From Pseudomonadota bacterium (lineage in GTDB: Bacteria; Pseudomonadota; Alphaproteobacteria; Acetobacterales; Acetobacteraceae), in assembly GCA_021826485.1 (NCBI GenBank), contig JAKAZX010000034.1, positions 1-16,959 of the forward strand: 16,959 bases of DNA, given 5' to 3'. This document shows, piece by piece, positions 13,892 to 16,959 of the stretch. A program made the translations under genes and the position numbers. Below the pieces are notes generated by a model. It was not told where the DNA came from and did not search any database. It saw nothing but the letters and a program-made list of their open reading frames with translations. Numbering within the stretch: the first letter of the stretch is position 1; each line of letters opens with the position of its first letter.

Positions 13892-15571
13892 ATGCCAGCC
13901 TACCAGTACGTCTATGTGATGAAGGACCTGACCAAGAACTTCCCCGGCGGGCGGGAGGTGTTCAAGGGCATCACGCTGTCCTTCCTGCCCGGCGTGAAGA
14001 TCGGCGTGCTCGGCGTGAACGGCGCCGGCAAATCGACGCTGCTGAAGATCATGGCGGGGATCGAGACGGAGTTCGGCGGCGAGGCCTGGGCCGCCGAAGG
14101 CGCGCGCGTGGGCTATCTGCCGCAGGAGCCGCGGCTCGATCCGACCAAGACGGTGGCCGGGAATGTCGGCGAGGCGTTCGGCCCGCTGAAGGCGGCGATC
14201 GAGCGCTTCAACGAAATCTCCGCCGCCTTCGCCGAGCCGATGGAACCCGACGAGATGGACGCGCTGCTGGCCGAGCAGGGCGATCTGCAGGAACGCATCG
14301 ACGCCGCCGACGGCTGGGAACTCGACCGGCGGATCGAGATCGCGCTGGACGCGCTGCGCTGCCCGCCGCCGGACAGCCCGGTCACGCATCTGTCGGGCGG
14401 GGAGCGGCGGCGCGTCGCGCTGTGCCGCCTGCTGCTGGAAAAGCCCGACCTGCTGCTGCTGGACGAGCCGACCAACCATCTGGATGCCGAAAGCGTGGCG
14501 TGGCTGGAAAAGACGCTGCGCGACTATCCCGGCACGGTGCTGGTCGTCACCCACGACCGCTATTTCCTGGAGAACGTGACCAACTGGATCCTCGAACTGG
14601 AGCGCGGGCGCGGCTACCCGTTCCAGGGCAACTACTCCTCCTGGCTCGAACAGAAGCAGAAGCGGCTGGCGCAGGAGGAGAAGGAGGAGACGGCGCGGAT
14701 GCGCGCGCTGGCGGCGGAGCAGGAATGGATCGCGGCGACGCCGCGCGCCCGCCAGGCCAAGAGCAAGTCGCGCATCCAGCGCTACGAGGAATTGCTGGCG
14801 AAGTCGCAGGAACAGGCCGCCGGCGTGGCCGAGATCGTGATTCCGCCAGGGCCCCGCCTGGGCGGCACGGTGATCGAGGCGGTGGGGCTGCGCAAGGGCT
14901 ACGGCAACAACCTGCTGATCGACGACCTGAATCTCAAGCTGCCGCCGGGCGGCATCGTCGGCGTGATCGGCCCCAACGGCGCCGGCAAGACGACGCTGTT
15001 CCGCATGATTACCGGGCAGGAAACGCCCGACCAGGGCGAATTGCGGATCGGCGATACCGTCAAGCTCGGCTATGTCGATCAGAGCCGCGACAGTCTCGAT
15101 CCGGACAAGACGGTCTGGCAGGAGATCAGCGGCGGGACCGACGTGATCTATCTCGGCAAGCGGGCGGTGCAGTCGCGCGCCTATGTCGGCGCCTTCAACT
15201 TCAAGGGCGCGGACCAGCAGAAGAAGGTCGGCATCCTGTCGGGCGGCGAGCGCAACCGCGTGCATCTGGCGAAGATGCTGAAGAACGAGAGCAACGTCAT
15301 CCTGCTGGACGAGCCGACCAACGACCTCGACGTGGACACGCTGCGGGCGCTGGAGGAGGCGCTGGTCGAGTTTCCCGGCTGCGCCGTCATCATCAGCCAC
15401 GACCGCTGGTTTCTCGACCGGCTGGCGACGCACATCCTGGCGTTCGAGGGCGACAGCCACGTCGAATGGTTCGAGGGCAACTTCCAGGCCTATGAGGAGG
15501 ACAAGCGCCGCCGCCTGGGCGCCGACGCCACCGAGCCGCACCGGATCAAATACCGCCCCCTGGTGCGCTGA
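13892..15571 (+). CDS. ettA: Energy-dependent translational throttle ABC-F ATPase
   Basis: EttA binds the ribosomal E site and gates entry into elongation according to ATP/ADP level (known for E. coli, 555 residues). This 559-residue soluble protein has two ABC domains and no membrane part. Domain 1 shows Walker A GVNGAGKST (41-49), signature LSGGERRR from Leu167 and Walker B LLDEPTNHLD (Glu192). Domain 2 shows GPNGAGKTT (360-368), LSGGERNR from Leu449 and LLDEPTNDLD (Glu474). The charged inter-domain linker (QKRLAQEEKEETARM, then ATPRARQAKSKSRIQRYEEL) and the C-terminal RIKYRPLVR are typical of EttA rather than Uup or YbiT. The start is the ATG at 13892, giving MPAYQYVY as in the family; an in-frame ATG at 13829 would add 21 residues unlike any EttA and overlap the promoter region. 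Confidence 0.96.
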   Translation: MPAYQYVYVMKDLTKNFPGGREVFKGITLSFLPGVKIGVLGVNGAGKSTLLKIMAGIETEFGGEAWAAEGARVGYLPQEPRLDPTKTVAGNVGEAFGPLKAAIERFNEISAAFAEPMEPDEMDALLAEQGDLQERIDAADGWELDRRIEIALDALRCPPPDSPVTHLSGGERRRVALCRLLLEKPDLLLLDEPTNHLDAESVAWLEKTLRDYPGTVLVVTHDRYFLENVTNWILELERGRGYPFQGNYSSWLEQKQKRLAQEEKEETARMRALAAEQEWIAATPRARQAKSKSRIQRYEELLAKSQEQAAGVAEIVIPPGPRLGGTVIEAVGLRKGYGNNLLIDDLNLKLPPGGIVGVIGPNGAGKTTLFRMITGQETPDQGELRIGDTVKLGYVDQSRDSLDPDKTVWQEISGGTDVIYLGKRAVQSRAYVGAFNFKGADQQKKVGILSGGERNRVHLAKMLKNESNVILLDEPTNDLDVDTLRALEEALVEFPGCAVIISHDRWFLDRLATHILAFEGDSHVEWFEGNFQAYEEDKRRRLGADATEPHRIKYRPLVR

Positions 15572-15590
15572 CCGATGACGGAGCCACCGC

Positions 15591-16115
15591 GTGAACCCGA
15601 CCTGGTGCGTCACCACGGGACGATTGTTCCTGCGCCCGGTCTGGGGCGGCGACCTGGCTGATCTGATCGCGCTGAAGGCCGATCCGCTTGTGTTCGCGGT
15701 GATGCTGGGCGGCGTGCGGACACCGCAGCGCACCGCGGAGGAACTGGCCGACGACGTGGCCTTCTGGGGCCGCCGCGGGGTCGGCATGTGGGCGGTCCGC
15801 GCGCGCGCGGACGATGCGTTCCTCGGCATTGCCGGCCTGCTGGACCGGCCGGACGGCCGCGGCATGTCGCTGCGCTTCGCGCTGCACGCGCACCGGCGGG
15901 GCCAGGGGCTGGCGAGCGAGGCCGCGGCGGCGGCCCTGCGCTATGGCCATGAGCGCGCCGGGCTGGGCCGCATCATCGCCGTGGCGCGGGAGGACAATGT
16001 CGCGAGCCGCATCCTGCTCGGGGCCATCGGCATGACGGAGTGCGATAGGTTCGACCGCGCCGGCGTGCCGATGGTGACCTATGAAAGCCGGCACGGACCG
16101 CGCGCTGCCCGATGA
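15591..16115 (+). CDS. GNAT family N-acetyltransferase
   Basis: The 174-residue protein has a RimJ/RimL-type (Acetyltransf_3) layout: an N-terminal TGRLFLRPVWGGDLADL strand-helix, MWAVRARADDAFLGIAGL in the central sheet, the acetyl-CoA loop RRGQGLASEAAAAALRYG near 101-118 (Q/R-x-x-G-x-A type), and the late AREDNVASRILLGAIGM segment typical of the family. It transfers an acetyl group from acetyl-CoA to an amine; the substrate cannot be told from sequence. The start is the GTG at 15591 with CGGAG about 8 bases upstream. It lies 19 bases after ettA, so co-transcription is likely. It converges on the slipin gene. Confidence 0.9.
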   Translation: MNPTWCVTTGRLFLRPVWGGDLADLIALKADPLVFAVMLGGVRTPQRTAEELADDVAFWGRRGVGMWAVRARADDAFLGIAGLLDRPDGRGMSLRFALHAHRRGQGLASEAAAAALRYGHERAGLGRIIAVAREDNVASRILLGAIGMTECDRFDRAGVPMVTYESRHGPRAAR

Positions 16116-16130
16116 GCCGGCGGCCCGGCT
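16115..16130. terminator. Small hairpin between convergent stop codons
   Basis: AGCCGG (16115-16120) and CCGGCT (16125-16130) form a 6-bp stem with a 4-base loop, filling the space between the acetyltransferase stop and the slipin stop. It could act as a weak bidirectional 3'-end structure. There is no T-run on either strand. Confidence 0.35.
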
Positions 16131-16911
16131 AACCCGGCTGCACGCCCTTCGCGAGCGCCACGACGCTGCCCAGGCTCTCCGCCATCTCGGTCGGGATCAG
16201 CACCGTGGTTCCCCGCTCCTTGTTCATCTCGTACAGCAGGTTCATCTGCCGCAGCCGCAGGGCGGTGGGGTTGCTGGCATACAACTCCGCCGCCGCCAGC
16301 ACCTGACGCGCGATCTCCTGCTCGGCGGAGGCGAGGGTGACGCGGGCATCCTTCTCGCGCTCCGCCTGCGCCTGACGACTCATGGCGTCCTGCAACTCCT
16401 TGGGGATCGCCACGTCGCGGATTTCCACGCTGGTCGCCGCCACCCCCCAGGTGGTGGTCTTGGAGGTGATGGAGGCGCGGAGCTTCTCGTCCGCCGTCTG
16501 CCGGTCCGCGAGCAGCCGCGACAGTTCGGTCGCACCGATCATCTCGCGTAGCGTGGTCTGCGCGACGCGCTCGATCGCCTCCCGGTAGTTGGCGATGTTG
16601 ACGGCGGCGGCGCGCGAATCGGTGACCTGCCAGAACACGATGGCATCGACGCCGACGGCGACGGTATCGCGCGTCAACGCCTGCTCGGCGGTGATGCTGG
16701 TGGTCTGGATGCGGGTGTCGATCACCGCCGTGGCCTGCTCGATCACCGGCAGCACCAGATAGAGGCCGGGGCCGCCGATCCGCTGGAACCGGCCGAGCCG
16801 CAGGATCACCGCCCGCTGCCATTCCTTGGCGATGCGCACCGAGCGCAGCAGCACGACCGCCGCCAGCACGACGATGACCACCAGCACCACGGACACGCCG
16901 GTTCCCCCCAT
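16129..16911 (-). CDS. Slipin, stomatin-like SPFH/band 7 membrane protein
   Basis: The 260-residue protein starts with one membrane span (about 6-22, VSVVLVVIVVLAAVVLL), then the SPFH domain: RIAKEWQRAVILRLGRF, GPGLYLVLPVIE, IDTRIQTTSITAEQALTRDTVAVGVDAIVFWQV, and ANYREAIERVAQTTLREMIG. A charged helical region follows (QAQAEREKDARVTLASAEQEIARQV) that promotes oligomers, and a VALAKGV end. Slipins form large membrane-associated rings, often with an NfeD protease encoded next door (family knowledge). The ATG at 16911 gives the usual N-terminus, though its ribosome site is poor, so coupling to an upstream gene is possible. Only 48 bases remain upstream, too few to tell whether NfeD is there. Confidence 0.94.
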   Translation of the reverse strand: MGGTGVSVVLVVIVVLAAVVLLRSVRIAKEWQRAVILRLGRFQRIGGPGLYLVLPVIEQATAVIDTRIQTTSITAEQALTRDTVAVGVDAIVFWQVTDSRAAAVNIANYREAIERVAQTTLREMIGATELSRLLADRQTADEKLRASITSKTTTWGVAATSVEIRDVAIPKELQDAMSRQAQAEREKDARVTLASAEQEIARQVLAAAELYASNPTALRLRQMNLLYEMNKERGTTVLIPTEMAESLGSVVALAKGVQPG

Positions 16912-16959
16912 CTGGTTGCCGGCGCCGGTCAGCCGCTGGCCTGCCGCTGCATCGCGGTG

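Noticed and set aside
12668..15865. A 1065-codon open frame on the minus strand across mtnA, ettA and part of the acetyltransferase
   Set aside because: It lies opposite three well-recognised genes. In GC-rich DNA the antisense frame has few stops. The translation is Arg/His/Gln/Leu-rich without family motifs.
1..16959. Mobile element, prophage or genomic island
   Set aside because: No transposase, integrase, tRNA attachment site, flanking direct repeats or composition shift was seen by eye; the content is housekeeping.

Overview
This is a GC-rich bacterial chromosome segment with dense, short-spaced genes and G or C at most codon third positions. The gene styles (ParE, a TAGNTG-type cysteine synthase A, a UPF0262 protein, DUF983 and DUF2272 proteins, a PrpD/PrpC pair) point to an alphaproteobacterium. 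An Acetobacteraceae-like member of the Rhodospirillales is my best guess. This is inferred from protein character only, since no rRNA or other marker is present.

Layout, left to right. (1) 1-2255, minus: the 5' part of a large gene encoding a tetratricopeptide (TPR) protein that runs into the start of a GT32-like sugar-transferase domain and leaves the window. (2) 2520-4535, plus: parE, divergent from it. (3) 4549-6320, minus: cysteine synthase, then molbindin (mop), then a small exported sulfite-oxidase-fold protein without cysteine. The last two overlap by one base. (4) 6415-6825, plus: a single-domain rhodanese, divergent from the cysteine synthase. (5) 6836-8234, minus: an alanine/lysine/arginine-rich histone-H1-like protein followed by a DUF2272 lipoprotein. 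About 400 bp upstream appear to be non-coding and include a possible promoter with a perfect -35. (6) 8581-11291, minus: a prpD-prpC operon of the methylcitrate cycle, ending in a strong intrinsic terminator. (7) 11418-15571, plus: a small acidic-motif protein, then DUF983, UPF0262 and mtnA packed together, followed by ettA and a GNAT acetyltransferase (to 16115). (8) 16129-16911, minus: a slipin (stomatin/SPFH family), convergent with the acetyltransferase.

Most of the window is housekeeping: chromosome decatenation, cysteine synthesis, propionate use, methionine salvage and ribosome energy sensing. I see no transposase, integrase, phage gene, CRISPR array, tRNA, rRNA or clear sign of recent transfer, and no convincing new multi-gene system. 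The places most worth a second look are: the TPR/GT32 gene with its 204-bp coding repeats; the mop plus cysteine-free sulfite-oxidase-fold pair, with a perfect inverted repeat over the mop ribosome binding site; the histone-like gene and its long leader; the short acidic protein at 11418; and the incomplete methylcitrate gene set.
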